Part shown: positions 1 to 12,153 of the stretch, piece by piece
Position numbering within the stretch: position 1 is the first letter of the stretch
Layout: every line of letters starts with the position of its first letter
NCBI GenBank assembly: GCA_017446745.1
Contig: JAFSQF010000073.1
Span: forward strand, 28,807 to 92,806
Direction: 5' to 3'
DNA length: 64,000 bases
DNA from: Bacteroidales bacterium
GTDB lineage: Bacteria > Bacteroidota > Bacteroidia > Bacteroidales > P3
Translations under genes and position numbers: made by a program
The notes under the pieces: model-generated
The model's input: only the letters and a program-made list of their open reading frames with translations
The model's database searches: none
Told to the model about the DNA's origin: nothing

Positions 1-657
1 CTTCACGAATTTTTCGTTCAGCACGTCGCGTACACGCATGACCGGTACGCTGTCGAGCTGCTGGTTAATCTTTGTTTTATCATCGTCGATAAAGGCCACA
101 ACCTTATATTCAGTATGCAGGTCCTGTTTCAACGCATTGTTGGCAATAACGCCAGCAGCCCCGGCTCCGTAGATGACGACGTTGCACACTTTACGCTGAC
201 GCTTGAAGTACTGGTTGTAAATATACAGCAACATGAAACGGGCAAGCAACATCTCCACCGCAAGGATGGAATAGAGCATTGCCAAAGCACGGTAGGACAG
301 GAGATAGTAGTTCGGCAACAGATGTGACTGGTTATTTACGAAGTTGGCCACGGCCAATATCAGGGCTGGAAACACACACACCAGCAGCACCCTGAAGATA
401 TCGTTCAAGCCCATATGGCGCACGATGTTCTTATAGGTCTTGAATATCAAGAAAAATAACAAAGTAACGCCGAATGACGTCAGGTATTTGAACAGCACGC
501 TGCGGAATGTCAGTCCGACAAACGAGCGCAATGCAAATGCCTCTGCCATGGTGAAAGCCACTGTGAAAAGCAATATATCCATCACCAACAGTACCCATCC
601 CGGTGCCGCCGAATGCCTGAACCGTTTCACAAGTTTGAAGAATAGTTTATTGAACAT
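1..657 (-). CDS. NDP-sugar dehydratase/epimerase, CapD/WbpM-like (partial, N-terminal part)
   Basis: The reading frame starts at 657 and runs off the left edge of the window, giving 219 residues of the N-terminal half. The first ~150 residues form several hydrophobic segments (for example LLVMDILLFTVAFTMAEAF and VLLVCVFPALILAVANF), as in membrane-anchored CapD/WbpM/PglF proteins. A Rossmann segment follows with the dinucleotide motif VVIYGAGAAGVIANN at about 163-177 and then VVAFIDDD. Full members are usually about 600-650 residues and carry a second SDR domain, which would lie outside the window. They convert UDP-GlcNAc to 4-keto-6-deoxy sugars at the inner membrane. It is the last visible gene of the minus-strand polysaccharide operon. 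The family is well supported; the exact product is unknown. Confidence 0.85.
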   Translation of the reverse strand, partial: MFNKLFFKLVKRFRHSAAPGWVLLVMDILLFTVAFTMAEAFALRSFVGLTFRSVLFKYLTSFGVTLLFFLIFKTYKNIVRHMGLNDIFRVLLVCVFPALILAVANFVNNQSHLLPNYYLLSYRALAMLYSILAVEMLLARFMLLYIYNQYFKRQRKVCNVVIYGAGAAGVIANNALKQDLHTEYKVVAFIDDDKTKINQQLDSVPVMRVRDVLNEKFVK

Positions 658-745
658 AGTAGCAGGTTATTATGAATATTTTTTAAGTTTAACGTATGTA
701 TTGAACTGTTTAGATTTTATATTTGTGTGTCGCCCTTTGAATGCC

Positions 746-1855
746 TCAGGACGAACATTTATTAATTGTCATCACTATATCCTCAATTTCAGCCTCGGTC
801 AGATAAGGGTGTATCGGCAACGACATCACGCACTTTGTCAACCGTAAGGCTGTGGGGCATGCCGGCTGCCCCAGGGCGGCAAAAGCCGGCTGCATACTCA
901 TAGTACGCGGATAATACACCGCCGTAGGTATTCCTTTTTCTGCCATCTGCTTACGCAACAAATCACGCTCTCGGCACTGAACCGTGAACTGCGCCCACGA
1001 CGAACGGTATCCCACCGGAACTCTTGGCAACACTACTGGCCCAACAACAGCGTTCGTATACTCATCCGCCACACGTTGCACCGTTTTGAGCTCCTCCTCA
1101 AAAAACTTCATCTTCACTTTCAACACTGCCGCCTGCAGGGCATCCAATCTGGAGTTCAGACCGATATGCACATTCTCATATTTCTCGCCACCGCGTCCGT
1201 GCACACGCAGCGAACGCAGCAATGCAGCCCAGTCGTCGTTGTTGGTGAAGAGAGCTCCGCCGTCGCCGTAACAGCCCAAGGGCTTGCTCGGAAAAAACGA
1301 GGTGCAGCTGATATCGCCGAACGAGCCACTGCGATGGCCTGAACGGCATGCCCCGAACGACTGGGCACCATCCTCTACCAACAGCAGCTTCTCAGCGTCC
1401 GTGACGCGTCGCAGGGCTTCATAATCAGCCAGAAGGCCGAAAAGGTCGACAGCCATCACAGCCCTCGGCCTCAGCACACCCTCTTTTCTGACGCCTTCAA
1501 CTTTTCGTCTCAGATCTTCAGCATCTATATTATATGTGTCTTCCTTCACATCCACAAAAATAGGCGTAGCCCCTACCCTCGCCACCACCTCGGCAGTGGC
1601 AAAGAACGTGAAATCGGGAACGAAAACGGCATCGCCAGCACCCACTCCCATTGCCAGCAACGACAAAAGCAAAGCGTCGGTGCCATTGCCACAACTCACG
1701 CAATGCTTCACCCCCACATAATCGGCCAACATGGCTTCAAGCTCTTCAACCTCACCTCCGAGAATATAAGCCCCCGAAGAGGCCACCCTCTGTATGGCCT
1801 TCTCCATCTCATCCCGCATTGCAAGATATTGCCTATTTAAATCCCGTATCTGCAT
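746..1855 (-). CDS. DegT/DnrJ/EryC1/StrS aminotransferase, WbpE/WlbC-like
   Basis: This is a 369-residue PLP-dependent sugar aminotransferase. The nucleotide-sugar aminotransferase signature is complete: GNGTDALLLSL near 56-66, VEDGAQSFGA with the PLP-ring aspartate at about 162, and the Schiff-base lysine at about 191 in SFFPSKPLGCYGDGG. Length is typical. The next two genes upstream in the operon resemble WbpD and WbpB, so the likely substrate is UDP-2-acetamido-3-keto-glucuronate, giving the 3-amino sugar of the UDP-GlcNAc(3NAc)A pathway. That substrate is inferred from context; sequence alone shows only the aminotransferase family. The start ATG at 1855 begins the expected N-terminus MQIRDLNRQY. 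Confidence 0.9.
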   Translation of the reverse strand: MQIRDLNRQYLAMRDEMEKAIQRVASSGAYILGGEVEELEAMLADYVGVKHCVSCGNGTDALLLSLLAMGVGAGDAVFVPDFTFFATAEVVARVGATPIFVDVKEDTYNIDAEDLRRKVEGVRKEGVLRPRAVMAVDLFGLLADYEALRRVTDAEKLLLVEDGAQSFGACRSGHRSGSFGDISCTSFFPSKPLGCYGDGGALFTNNDDWAALLRSLRVHGRGGEKYENVHIGLNSRLDALQAAVLKVKMKFFEEELKTVQRVADEYTNAVVGPVVLPRVPVGYRSSWAQFTVQCRERDLLRKQMAEKGIPTAVYYPRTMSMQPAFAALGQPACPTALRLTKCVMSLPIHPYLTEAEIEDIVMTINKCSS

Positions 1856-1972
1856 TTTAAGTAGCCCTGTCGGCTGTTTAGTTGTTTAATGGTTGGTTGC
1901 TAATAAAATAATGTAATAATATGTTGACTGTTGTTTAATTATAAATGCTGGCATACCTATCTATCACCATCG

Positions 1973-2446
1973 TTAGCTGTCGACGCTTCCTATCATCCTT
2001 GCCGGCACGCCGGCCATGATAGCATAATCCGGCACATCTTTCGTCACGACAGCGCCGGCGCCAATCATAGCCCGCTTCCCTATGGTATGCCCACACACTA
2101 TCGTGCTGTTGGCTCCCAACGAGGCTCCCTCGCGCACCAGCGTGCGTTCGTAAACGCCATTGACCGACTTGTCGGCCCGCGGGAAGAGCACATTGGTGAA
2201 TACGCAACTCGGACCAAGAAAGACGTTATCCTCAATCTCAACACCCTCATACACAGAGACATTATTCTGTATCCTGACACCATCGCCAATGCGGACGTTG
2301 GGCCCCACGTTGACATTCTGCCCCAACGAGCAGTTCTTACCAATCCGCGCGCCTTTCTGTATATGACAGAAATGCCACACCTTGGTGCCCTCGCCGATGA
2401 CCACATCATCGTCTACATAGCTGCTCTCATGTACAAAATAGTCCAT
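1973..2446 (-). CDS. Left-handed beta-helix N-acetyltransferase, WbpD/WlbB-like
   Basis: The protein has 157 residues, nearly all hexapeptide repeat ([63 protein letters not shown]). The loop with FPRADK and the ending ...[11 protein letters not shown] are typical of WbpD/WlbB, which acetylate the 3-amino group of UDP-GlcNAc(3NH2)A using acetyl-CoA. It lies between the aminotransferase and the dehydrogenase of the same presumed pathway. Family members I remember are about 190 residues and continue after the PAR motif; this one stops seven residues later, so the C-terminal tail seems shorter than usual. Cytoplasmic, probably a trimer. Confidence 0.88.
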   Translation of the reverse strand: MDYFVHESSYVDDDVVIGEGTKVWHFCHIQKGARIGKNCSLGQNVNVGPNVRIGDGVRIQNNVSVYEGVEIEDNVFLGPSCVFTNVLFPRADKSVNGVYERTLVREGASLGANSTIVCGHTIGKRAMIGAGAVVTKDVPDYAIMAGVPARMIGSVDS

Positions 2447-2503
2447 CTATCGTTGTCGCTTTAGTGTGTTGTTTATTCGCTGTCGTGTTACTCTTGTTTA
2501 CAA

Positions 2504-4661
<2,158 letters not shown>

Positions 4662-4810
4662 GTGTGCTTGTTAAAATGCTGTTTGGTATAGGGTTTGTGG
4701 ATTAATGGATTTTGTGATTATTGTGATTTCTTTATAAACAATCAAGTCGTATGAGACTATTGGCATATACTACAGGATAAAGAGATACTGAAGTGTATAT
4801 GAGAGGCTTC

Positions 4811-5941
4811 TTACCTCTTCCCATACATCATTTCATAGTACTTCTCATAGTCGCCGCTGGTGATATTGTCCATCCATTCTTGGTTGTCCAGATACCACCG
4901 GACGGTCTTCTCTATGCCCTCCTCGAACTGAAGACTGGGTTCCCAACCCAATTCGCGCTGTAGCTTGCTGCTGTCGATGGCATAGCGCATATCATGCCCG
5001 GCACGGTCGGTGACATAGGTTATCAGGTCCATATCGGCACCCTCGGGACGGCCAAGCAGGCGGTCGACAGTGTTTATCAGCACCTTCACAATATCGATAT
5101 TCTTCCATTCGTTGAAGCCTCCTATATTGTAGGTCTCGGCGACAGCACCTTTGTGGAAGATAAGGTCGATAGCACGCGCATGATCCTCAACGTAGAGCCA
5201 GTCGCGCACATTCTCGCCCTTGCCGTAGACCGGCAACGGCCTTCTGTGGCGTATATTGTTGATGAAAAGGGGTATCAGTTTCTCGGGGAACTGATAGGGC
5301 CCATAATTATTCGAGCAGTTGGTGACGATGGTGGGCATGCCATAGGTGTCGTGGAAAGCCCTCACAAAATGGTCGCTGCTGGCTTTTGAGGCCGAGTAGG
5401 GGCTGTGGGGCATATACTTCAAGTCCTCCGTGAAGAATTTATCGCCATAGGCCAGATGATGCTCGCCGCTTGAGGCCTTGGTGGTGAAAGGTGGCTTAAT
5501 GCCATCAGGATGGGTCAGCTCCAACGCCCCATACACTTCGTCGGTAGAGATATGGTAGAACCGTTTACCATCATATTTTTCCGGAAGACTTTCCCAGTAT
5601 AATTTTGCAGCCTGAAGCATACTCAGCGTACCCATCACGTTGGTCTGTGCGAAGGTGAAGGGGTCCTTGATGGAACGGTCCACATGACTTTCGGCGGCAA
5701 GATGAATCACACCGTCGATATGCTCTCTTTGCATCAAGGCATAGATAGTGTCAAAATCGCAGATGTCGGCCTTTACAAAGGTGTAGTTCGGCTTGTCCTC
5801 TATATCCTTCAGATTAGCCAAGTTGCCTGCATACGTCAGCTTGTCGACGTTGAAAATATGATAGTCAGGATACTTATTCACAAAAAGTTTAACCACATGC
5901 GTTCCTATAAACCCTGCTCCTCCCGTGATGATTATATTCAT
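4811..5941 (-). CDS. rmlB: dTDP-glucose 4,6-dehydratase RmlB
   Basis: A 376-residue extended SDR. The NAD-binding motif GGAGFIGTHVV is at the N-terminus, followed by HLAAESHVDRSI, the catalytic STDEVYG (Thr-Asp-Glu), and YSASKASSDHFV carrying the YxxxK pair. NCSNNYGPYQFPEKLIP and the GKGENVRDWLYVEDH substrate segment are typical of RmlB. It converts dTDP-glucose to dTDP-4-keto-6-deoxyglucose, the second step to dTDP-L-rhamnose. In this operon it comes after rmlD rather than next to rmlA. A gap of 184 bp separates it from rmlD, and I see no good -7 box there. Confidence 0.97.
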   Translation of the reverse strand: MNIIITGGAGFIGTHVVKLFVNKYPDYHIFNVDKLTYAGNLANLKDIEDKPNYTFVKADICDFDTIYALMQREHIDGVIHLAAESHVDRSIKDPFTFAQTNVMGTLSMLQAAKLYWESLPEKYDGKRFYHISTDEVYGALELTHPDGIKPPFTTKASSGEHHLAYGDKFFTEDLKYMPHSPYSASKASSDHFVRAFHDTYGMPTIVTNCSNNYGPYQFPEKLIPLFINNIRHRRPLPVYGKGENVRDWLYVEDHARAIDLIFHKGAVAETYNIGGFNEWKNIDIVKVLINTVDRLLGRPEGADMDLITYVTDRAGHDMRYAIDSSKLQRELGWEPSLQFEEGIEKTVRWYLDNQEWMDNITSGDYEKYYEMMYGKR

Positions 5942-6125
5942 GATAGATAAAATTGAATTGATTAACTATTATTTTTTTTAACTGTTTGCTTGATAGTCCG
6001 TTTGAGTATTGTTTACACAATCGACGAATCAGACAACCTGGTTGTATGCGTTTTAATGATGAGCAATCGCTTTATCGGTCACACCCACGCTTCGTTGTTA
6101 TCGATTTGATTAGAATTGTTTTCGC

Positions 6126-6989
6126 CTAAGCATTCATGGTCTTCAACATCCTTCCTAAAGCCACGGTCCAATGATCTATTTTCACTCCGAACGTCTTTTT
6201 CACCTTGCTCTTGTCGAGTACGGAATAGGGCGGACGTACCACCGGGCTGGGGAACTCGTTGCTATGGCAGGGCTCAATCTGGCAGCCCTTCAAATCAGCC
6301 TGACGTGCTATCTCGCAGGCAAAGTCGTACCAACTGCACACCCCTTCGTTGCTGAAATTATAAATGCCATTGGCATCGCGGTATTTCTCGTTCTCCACGA
6401 TATCGTATATCAATGCCGCCAAGTCGCCGGCATAGGTGGGTGTCCCTACCTGGTCGAAGACCACCTTCCGTAGCCCTCCGTCGGGCAACACACGCAGCAT
6501 GGTCTTCACAAAATTCTTGCCGAACCGGCTATATAGCCAGCCAGTACGAATGATGATGCTACGACATCCCACCTCAGCTATGGCTTCCTCACCATGCAGC
6601 TTTGTACGCCCGTAGGCTCCGGTGGGATTTGTCTGCTGCTCCTCGGCAATGGGGCGGTTATACAAAGCTCCGCCAAAGACATAGTCGGTTGAGACGTGAA
6701 TCAACGTCCCTCCGCTCACCTTCATGGCATCTGCCAGATGGCGCACCGCTTGGTTGTTGACCAAATCGGCCATAGCCTCCTCCTCTTCGGCACGGTCCAC
6801 ATTAGTGTAGCCTGCACAATTCACGACAACATTGATACCATTGGTAAGAACATAATTCATCACGGCATCACGCCTCGTGATATCCAAATCGTCTATATCG
6901 GTGAAAAAATAGCAATGTTGAGAGCCCTCACTTAATAATCTTACATGATTACCCAACTGCCCGTTGGAGCCTGTCACTAAAATATTCAT
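6126..6989 (-). CDS. rmlD: dTDP-4-dehydrorhamnose reductase RmlD
   Basis: The start is set at the ATG at 6989, so the protein begins MNILVTGSNGQLGNH (287 residues), the normal RmlD N-terminus. A frame open to 7097 would run back into rmlC. Motifs are the GxxGxxG nucleotide-binding site at 7-13, VVNCAGYTNVDRAE, HVSTDYVFGG, and GAYGRTKLHGE with the YxxxK catalytic pair. GVCSWYDFACEIA and the RPPYSVLDKSKV C-terminal substrate segment are also typical. It reduces dTDP-4-keto-L-rhamnose with NAD(P)H, the last step to dTDP-L-rhamnose. Only 16 bp separate it from rmlC, so the two are co-transcribed. Confidence 0.97.
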   Translation of the reverse strand: MNILVTGSNGQLGNHVRLLSEGSQHCYFFTDIDDLDITRRDAVMNYVLTNGINVVVNCAGYTNVDRAEEEEAMADLVNNQAVRHLADAMKVSGGTLIHVSTDYVFGGALYNRPIAEEQQTNPTGAYGRTKLHGEEAIAEVGCRSIIIRTGWLYSRFGKNFVKTMLRVLPDGGLRKVVFDQVGTPTYAGDLAALIYDIVENEKYRDANGIYNFSNEGVCSWYDFACEIARQADLKGCQIEPCHSNEFPSPVVRPPYSVLDKSKVKKTFGVKIDHWTVALGRMLKTMNA

Positions 6990-7005
6990 GCCGTTACGAA
7001 GAAAA

Positions 7006-7584
7006 TTATAGGTTGTCCGCCTCCTTCGACTCAAAATAACTCTTGAAATTGTCTTTGAACGACGGATTGGCCTTGTCTTTTTCCGAAAGAATAACACTGT
7101 CGGAGGGCAACAGCCAGTCGATAGCCAAGTCGGGGTCGTTCCACGCTATGGCAGCCTCTGAGGAGGGGTCGTAGAAGTTGTCGCACTTGTATTGGAACAC
7201 CACGTTGTCGCTCAGCACAGAGAAGCCATGGGCAAAACCCTTAGGGATGAAGAACTGGCGATGGTTCTCTTTCGACAGCTTCACGGCAATATGCTTGCCG
7301 AAGGTGGGAGAATTGGGGCGGATATCGACAGCCACATCAAGCACTTCTCCCTCCACCACACGTACCAGCTTGCTTTGCGCAAAGGGAGGACGTTGATAGT
7401 GCAGACCTCTTATAACACCATAACGCGAGCTGGACTCGTTGTCCTGCACGAAATGGACCTTGAAGCCACTCTTCTCTCGGAACTCTTTCTCGTTGAAGCT
7501 CTCGAAGAAATAGCCCCGCTCGTCACCATGAATGGTGGGTTCAACAATCAATACCCCGTTTATTTCTGTCTTTATTATTTCCAT
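7006..7584 (-). CDS. rmlC: dTDP-4-dehydrorhamnose 3,5-epimerase RmlC
   Basis: A 192-residue cupin. It shows the RmlC core in order: GDERGYFFESFNEKEF near 21-36, FVQDNESSSRYGVIRGLHYQ with the catalytic histidine in GLHYQ, VVEGEVLDVAVDIR, and the FFIPKGFAHGFSVLSD strand. Length and order match the family. It epimerises C3 and C5 of dTDP-4-keto-6-deoxyglucose. It lies between rmlA and rmlD. Confidence 0.97.
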   Translation of the reverse strand: MEIIKTEINGVLIVEPTIHGDERGYFFESFNEKEFREKSGFKVHFVQDNESSSRYGVIRGLHYQRPPFAQSKLVRVVEGEVLDVAVDIRPNSPTFGKHIAVKLSKENHRQFFIPKGFAHGFSVLSDNVVFQYKCDNFYDPSSEAAIAWNDPDLAIDWLLPSDSVILSEKDKANPSFKDNFKSYFESKEADNL

Positions 7585-7669
7585 AATAATGTATTTAATC
7601 TATATATATTGTTTGTTAAGTAGATGTCTTGAATTATTTGTTTATTTGTCAAGCGATAAAAGGAAACAG

Positions 7670-8545
7670 TCAGTTCTTCAATAGGCTCAGGAGGTACTGT
7701 CCGTACTGGTTCTTCGCCATGGGTTGGGCTATACGTCGCAGCTCATCAGGGCCGATCCATCCTTTCTCGTAGGCGATGCTCTCCAGGCAGGCGATCTTCA
7801 ATCCTTGCCGTTTCTCAATCACCTCAATGAATGTCGAGGCCTCCGACAAAGAATCGTGCGTTCCCGTGTCTAACCAAGCGAAGCCGCGACCCATAAGTTT
7901 CACCTTCAATTCGCCATCGCTCAGGAAGCGCTGGTTAACACTTGTTATTTCAAGCTCGCCACGTGCCGAAGGCTTGATGCTTTTGGCAACTTCCACCACC
8001 TTATTAGGATAGAAATACAGACCCACAACGGCATAGTTGGACTTTGGGTTTTCTGGCTTCTCTTCGATCGACAGTGCATTGCCATCATTGTCGAACTCCA
8101 CCACACCATAACGCTGAGGGTCGGCGACCCAATAGCCAAAAACGGTGGCCTTACCCTCGTCCTGGGCTCCGGCCACGGCATCGCGAAGCATCCTCGAGAA
8201 ACCGTTGCCCTGAAAGATGTTGTCGCCCAACACCAGACACACGGCATCGTTGCCAATGAAGTCCTCACCAATGATGAAGGCCTGTGCCAACCCGTCGGGA
8301 CTGGGCTGCTCGGCATAACTGAACCTCACCCCGAAGTCGCTGCCGTCGCCCAACAGACGTCGGAATGCTGGCAGGTCGTAAGGGGTAGAGATAATCAGGA
8401 TGTCCCTGATGCCAGCCAACATCAGTGCCGAGATGGGATAATACACCATCGGCTTGTCGTAGACCGGCAACAGCTGTTTGCTGACACCTTTAGTTATAGG
8501 GTACAGGCGGGTTCCAGACCCGCCTGCTAATACTATCCCTTTCAT
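7670..8545 (-). CDS. rmlA: Glucose-1-phosphate thymidylyltransferase RmlA
   Basis: The protein has 291 residues from the ATG at 8545 ([16 protein letters not shown]). A GTG at 8551 that overlaps the wzc stop as GTGA is an alternative and would add two residues. The nucleotidyltransferase signature [20 protein letters not shown] lies at the N-terminus, followed by [21 protein letters not shown] and the [21 protein letters not shown] segment. The enzyme makes dTDP-glucose from dTTP and glucose-1-phosphate and is the entry point of the rhamnose pathway encoded next to it. The overlap or near-abutment with wzc implies translational coupling. Confidence 0.97.
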   Translation of the reverse strand: MKGIVLAGGSGTRLYPITKGVSKQLLPVYDKPMVYYPISALMLAGIRDILIISTPYDLPAFRRLLGDGSDFGVRFSYAEQPSPDGLAQAFIIGEDFIGNDAVCLVLGDNIFQGNGFSRMLRDAVAGAQDEGKATVFGYWVADPQRYGVVEFDNDGNALSIEEKPENPKSNYAVVGLYFYPNKVVEVAKSIKPSARGELEITSVNQRFLSDGELKVKLMGRGFAWLDTGTHDSLSEASTFIEVIEKRQGLKIACLESIAYEKGWIGPDELRRIAQPMAKNQYGQYLLSLLKN

Positions 8546-8547
8546 TG

Positions 8548-11013
8548 TCACTTATTTTCTTTACTCTTTTTCTCGTTATCTTCACCATAGCCATAGCCGT
8601 AGCCATAACCGTAACCGTAACCATAGCCATAACCGTAGCCGTAGCCATAGCCGTAGCCGTAGCCACCATAGCCGTAGCCACCATAACGACGCTTGATAAG
8701 AGGCGTGTCGGTAAGGACGATGGCCATATTTTTGAATTTCTGCTTGTCGTTCAATTCCTGGATGAACGGGAAGGCTGCCTTGCTAAGCTTGTTGACACGC
8801 ATGATATACATCGTAAGGTCGGCAGAACGGTTCACGATAGAGGCATCGGCGACGATCTGAGCCGGCGTAGAGTCGAGGATGATGTAATCATAGTGGTTGC
8901 GCAGGTATTCCACCAATTTCTCGAAGCGTCCGTTCATCAGCAGCTGAGTGGCGTTGGGCGGTGTCTTCTCGCACACTATGTAGTCCAGATTCTCCGACGA
9001 GTCGCTATGGGTGATGATTTTCTCAGGATCCTCCTCCTTGCCAAGGAGGTAGTGGATGATACCCATACGGTTGTGACGGTCGATGGTCTTCGACGTGCTA
9101 CGTTTGCGCAAGTCAAGGTCGATGAGGAGGGTCTTCTTGCCGGTATAGGCCAGCGACAACGCCAGGTTGATGGAGACGAACGACTTACCTTCGCCAGGCA
9201 TTGTCGACACCGTTTGAAGCACCTTTTTGTCGCCGTCGTTCAGGAAGAACGGTATATTACTATGCAGTATTCGGAATGCTTCGGTAACCATGTCGGTACC
9301 ATTGGCGCTCACCAGGACCTCGTCCTTGGCGCGACCCTCCGGCTTGGAAGGTATCTCGGCCAGCACAGGTATGCTCAGCGCTTTCTCCACATCGGGTTTT
9401 CCACGCAACTTGGTGTTGAAGAACGAGATGCAGAACATCACTGCTGCTGGTATTGCCAGACCCAACACAAAGCCAATCAGAACAAACATCATCAGACGGG
9501 GGTTCGTCTTCACCAGTGCGGCGCTCTCAACCACGCGGGCGTTGGAGACCGTCACGGCCAGATTCAATGCATTCTCCTCACGTTTGCTCAACAAATAGAG
9601 GTAAAGTTCCTCTTTAATCTTTTGTTCGCGGCTCACCTCGTTGACGGCTTTGTATTTCTCCGGCATATCGCTGATGCGCAACTGGGACTGGCGTTCCTGC
9701 TTTCTTGCGCCGCTCAGCTTGACGTTGATGGAGTTGATGAGGTTGTTGATGGAGGCCAGGATGGCGTCACGCGTCCTCTGCAGCTCCTGTAGGGTGGTCT
9801 TGGCGGTAGGGTTGTTGGCACCGGCTCCCTGTACCAGTTTCTGATAGCTCAGCAGCTGACTGTTGTAGACACTAATGAGGTTGGTGACACCAGCGTCGGA
9901 GATAATCAGCGACGGTATCAGCGAGTTGTCGTTATCATGGTTGGTGATATGGTCCTGAACCATCTTTATGGCAGCCAGCTCCACCTCTAATGAGGCCACC
10001 TCTTCAGAGTAGCGCATACCGGACTGAAGCACCTGACCACTTGCCGTGGCCAAGTCAGGGACATTGGCGGCCTTCTGCAACGCGGCAACACGGGCGTCGA
10101 CCACGGTAAGTTCTCCTGATATCAGGGCTATACGGTCATCAATGAACTTCTCCGTTTTCTCAGCCACGGTGTTCTTATCGTTCACCACGTCTTCATTATA
10201 CACGGCGATGAGAGTGTCGATAACCTCTTTGGTTCGAAGGGCGTTGCCATCACTATAGTTCACCGAGATGATGGAAGCTATTTTATCGGCACGCGACACC
10301 TCAAGTCTGCGTTTCATGCCCATAGCCAGGTTGTAGAGAGGCTGGCAGCCCATCGAGAAGGTGACGTCTATGTCGGATGGCCTGAAGAATTCCGTGCGGT
10401 CGATGGCGAAGCTGGCGTATTCGTTCACCTGCTCTATCTGGTTGAACGCCGCTTTCTTTTTCTTCATCTTCACGTTATTGCCATTCAAAGAGACAATACG
10501 GTAGTTGTACGACATATTGTCGATCGGGGTCACTTCAAGGCTGATGGCAAAGTCGACACTGTCGACCTGCGTGTTGAACACCGTGATATCCATCGGCCTA
10601 TCCTTATAGTATGATATCTTCTTGAACATGCTTGTGCGGTTGCACCAACTGTTCATGCCCAAACGGTCGGCGGTTTTCATCAACATCGGGGTAGACTTGA
10701 TGATGTATATCTCGTTTTCCAACGACAGAGTACTGTTGTTCAGACCCATGTTGGCAAAGATAGCATCCATGTTCTGCCCACGCATCATCCTGTTGTTGTC
10801 ATCATCGCGCAGCAGTATTGTGGCATTGCTCGTGTATGCCTTAGGCTTTGACTTGTAGACAAAGGCCGCGACAACTAAACATACCACCACAGAAATAACA
10901 AACCAGTACCAGTTGTTGATGACGATGAACACGATATCGCGCAACGATATGGCATTCTCGTTCTCCTGACCAAGGATTTGCTGTTGATTGTTGTTTACTT
11001 GATTGTTTTCCAT
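8548..11013 (-). CDS. Wzc-type chain-length determinant / BY-kinase with a Gly-Tyr repeat tail
   Basis: An 821-residue inner-membrane protein. The N-terminal Wzz domain begins with a transmembrane helix ([19 protein letters not shown], ~34-52) and is followed by a long periplasmic coiled region. A second helix ([21 protein letters not shown]) precedes a cytoplasmic kinase domain: Walker [17 protein letters not shown] near 603-618, Walker A' LLIDLDLRK, and Walker [11 protein letters not shown]. The C-terminus is a run of Gly-Tyr dipeptides with 16 tyrosines, then an acidic/basic tail. Wzc controls polymer length and export together with Wza through autophosphorylation of its tyrosine cluster. 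It is co-transcribed with wza upstream and rmlA downstream. Confidence 0.95.
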   Translation of the reverse strand: MENNQVNNNQQQILGQENENAISLRDIVFIVINNWYWFVISVVVCLVVAAFVYKSKPKAYTSNATILLRDDDNNRMMRGQNMDAIFANMGLNNSTLSLENEIYIIKSTPMLMKTADRLGMNSWCNRTSMFKKISYYKDRPMDITVFNTQVDSVDFAISLEVTPIDNMSYNYRIVSLNGNNVKMKKKKAAFNQIEQVNEYASFAIDRTEFFRPSDIDVTFSMGCQPLYNLAMGMKRRLEVSRADKIASIISVNYSDGNALRTKEVIDTLIAVYNEDVVNDKNTVAEKTEKFIDDRIALISGELTVVDARVAALQKAANVPDLATASGQVLQSGMRYSEEVASLEVELAAIKMVQDHITNHDNDNSLIPSLIISDAGVTNLISVYNSQLLSYQKLVQGAGANNPTAKTTLQELQRTRDAILASINNLINSINVKLSGARKQERQSQLRISDMPEKYKAVNEVSREQKIKEELYLYLLSKREENALNLAVTVSNARVVESAALVKTNPRLMMFVLIGFVLGLAIPAAVMFCISFFNTKLRGKPDVEKALSIPVLAEIPSKPEGRAKDEVLVSANGTDMVTEAFRILHSNIPFFLNDGDKKVLQTVSTMPGEGKSFVSINLALSLAYTGKKTLLIDLDLRKRSTSKTIDRHNRMGIIHYLLGKEEDPEKIITHSDSSENLDYIVCEKTPPNATQLLMNGRFEKLVEYLRNHYDYIILDSTPAQIVADASIVNRSADLTMYIMRVNKLSKAAFPFIQELNDKQKFKNMAIVLTDTPLIKRRYGGYGYGGYGYGYGYGYGYGYGYGYGYGYGYGYGEDNEKKSKENK
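8584..8685. repeat. Hexanucleotide (Gly-Tyr) microsatellite inside wzc
   Basis: The plus strand alternates gcc/acc with ata/gta triplets, which on the minus strand is (GGY TAY)n. It is almost uninterrupted; three Gly-Gly steps break the 6-bp rhythm near its upstream end. It encodes the 16-tyrosine tail of the kinase. Synonymous third-base variation means it is not a pure DNA repeat, so slippage is possible but partly damped. Confidence 0.95.
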
Positions 11014-11073
11014 ATAAAAATATTATTTATTACGCTTTGGGACTACATATAATGGTTTTCGAAATCGTATCAA

Positions 11074-11901
11074 TTAATTCTTGCGCTCGTAGTATTTTGA
11101 CAGCGTGTAGTAGTAGAACATCGACGAGAGGACGGAGACCACCGACAGGCCGCTGGAGATATAGGTCATGACCATCGGGTCGCGGTCGGCATTACGTTTT
11201 TTCTTGGCATTAGGTTCCACATAAACCACATCGTTCTGGTGCAGATAGTAGTATGGCGAGCTGAAGACATCCTTTGAGGCGAGGTTGATGTTGCCTATGA
11301 TACGCTTGCCGTTCTCCTCGCGGATGACGGTGACGTTCTCGCGCTGGCCTGTAATCGTCATGTCGCCGACCATACTCAAGGCCTCGAAGATAGTGAGGCG
11401 CTCGCCCTGCACTATCAACTGGCCGGGGCGTGTCACATCACCCAGGACGCACACCCTGAAGTTCATCAGCTTCACGGTGACCACCGGGTCAAGCACGTAG
11501 CCGCCGTCCTTCAGCTGCTGCTCGATGTTGCGAGCCAACTCGGCATGGGTCTTGCCCAGCACTTTCATGCGGCCTAAGACAGGGAAAATGATGTCACCAT
11601 TCTGGTCTACCAAATAACCCGACACTGCATTATTTGTACCGGGATTGATGATTGCGCCGTTGTACCTGGCAACTTTATTGGTTTCCTGGTTGAACGGCAC
11701 CGTGGCCTCGTTGGTCAGACTCTCCACATAGATATACAGGATGTCGTTGGCCTGAATACCTTTACTAAACTCGCCTTCCAAGGTCATAACCGAATCGCGT
11801 GCGGCATCTTTCACATAGGCTATATCACGCTGTTGTCGACACGAAACAGTGAGCAGCATTGCACCTACTACAGGCAACAGAAAATGAATTTTCTTCAGCA
11901 T
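11074..11901 (-). CDS. Wza-type polysaccharide export lipoprotein
   Basis: A 275-residue protein with a lipoprotein signal peptide whose lipobox cysteine is about residue 21 (MLLTVSC). The Poly_export domain (NDILYIYVESLTNEATVPFNQ... GYLVDQNGDIIFPVLGRMKVLGKTHAELARNIEQQL) is followed by an SLBB segment (NFRVCVLGDVTRPGQLIVQGERLTIFEALSMVGD). A hydrophobic stretch near the C-terminus (MVMTYISSGLSVVSVLSSMFYYY) would form the outer-membrane helix. It exports capsule or exopolysaccharide across the outer membrane together with the Wzc encoded next. It is the first gene of the operon, about 100 nt downstream of the predicted transcription start. Confidence 0.95.
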   Translation of the reverse strand: MLKKIHFLLPVVGAMLLTVSCRQQRDIAYVKDAARDSVMTLEGEFSKGIQANDILYIYVESLTNEATVPFNQETNKVARYNGAIINPGTNNAVSGYLVDQNGDIIFPVLGRMKVLGKTHAELARNIEQQLKDGGYVLDPVVTVKLMNFRVCVLGDVTRPGQLIVQGERLTIFEALSMVGDMTITGQRENVTVIREENGKRIIGNINLASKDVFSSPYYYLHQNDVVYVEPNAKKKRNADRDPMVMTYISSGLSVVSVLSSMFYYYTLSKYYERKN

Positions 11902-12007
11902 TTGAACGATTTTTATTAATTATACAATATTACAAATAATTCTAAACAGTTGGCATATACCACCTTACAACTCACCCTCGAAAAAGAGAAGTCACAAAAA
12001 AGTATTG

Positions 12008-12038
12008 CAAAGATAGTAAAATTCAACATTCTGACAAA
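12008..12038 (-). promoter_or_regulatory. Bacteroidetes promoter of the polysaccharide operon
   Basis: On the minus strand TTTG (12038-12035) is followed after exactly 19 bp by TATCTTTG (12015-12008), a full match to the Bacteroidetes -33/-7 consensus. It would start transcription near 12000 and leave a leader of about 100 nt before wza at 11901. Confidence 0.8.
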
Positions 12039-12153
12039 AATAAAACAAAAAAAACATCAAAAAAACATCAAAACACAATATGACTACACTTAAATCGTTA
12101 ATAGAAAATTCAGAACAATCCACCATCATCTCCCTTTATACCACAACGATTAC

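Noticed and set aside
8545-9792. A 415-codon plus-strand frame opposite wzc.
   Set aside because: It is antisense to a complete Wzc with all kinase motifs, and its composition mirrors that gene's codons.
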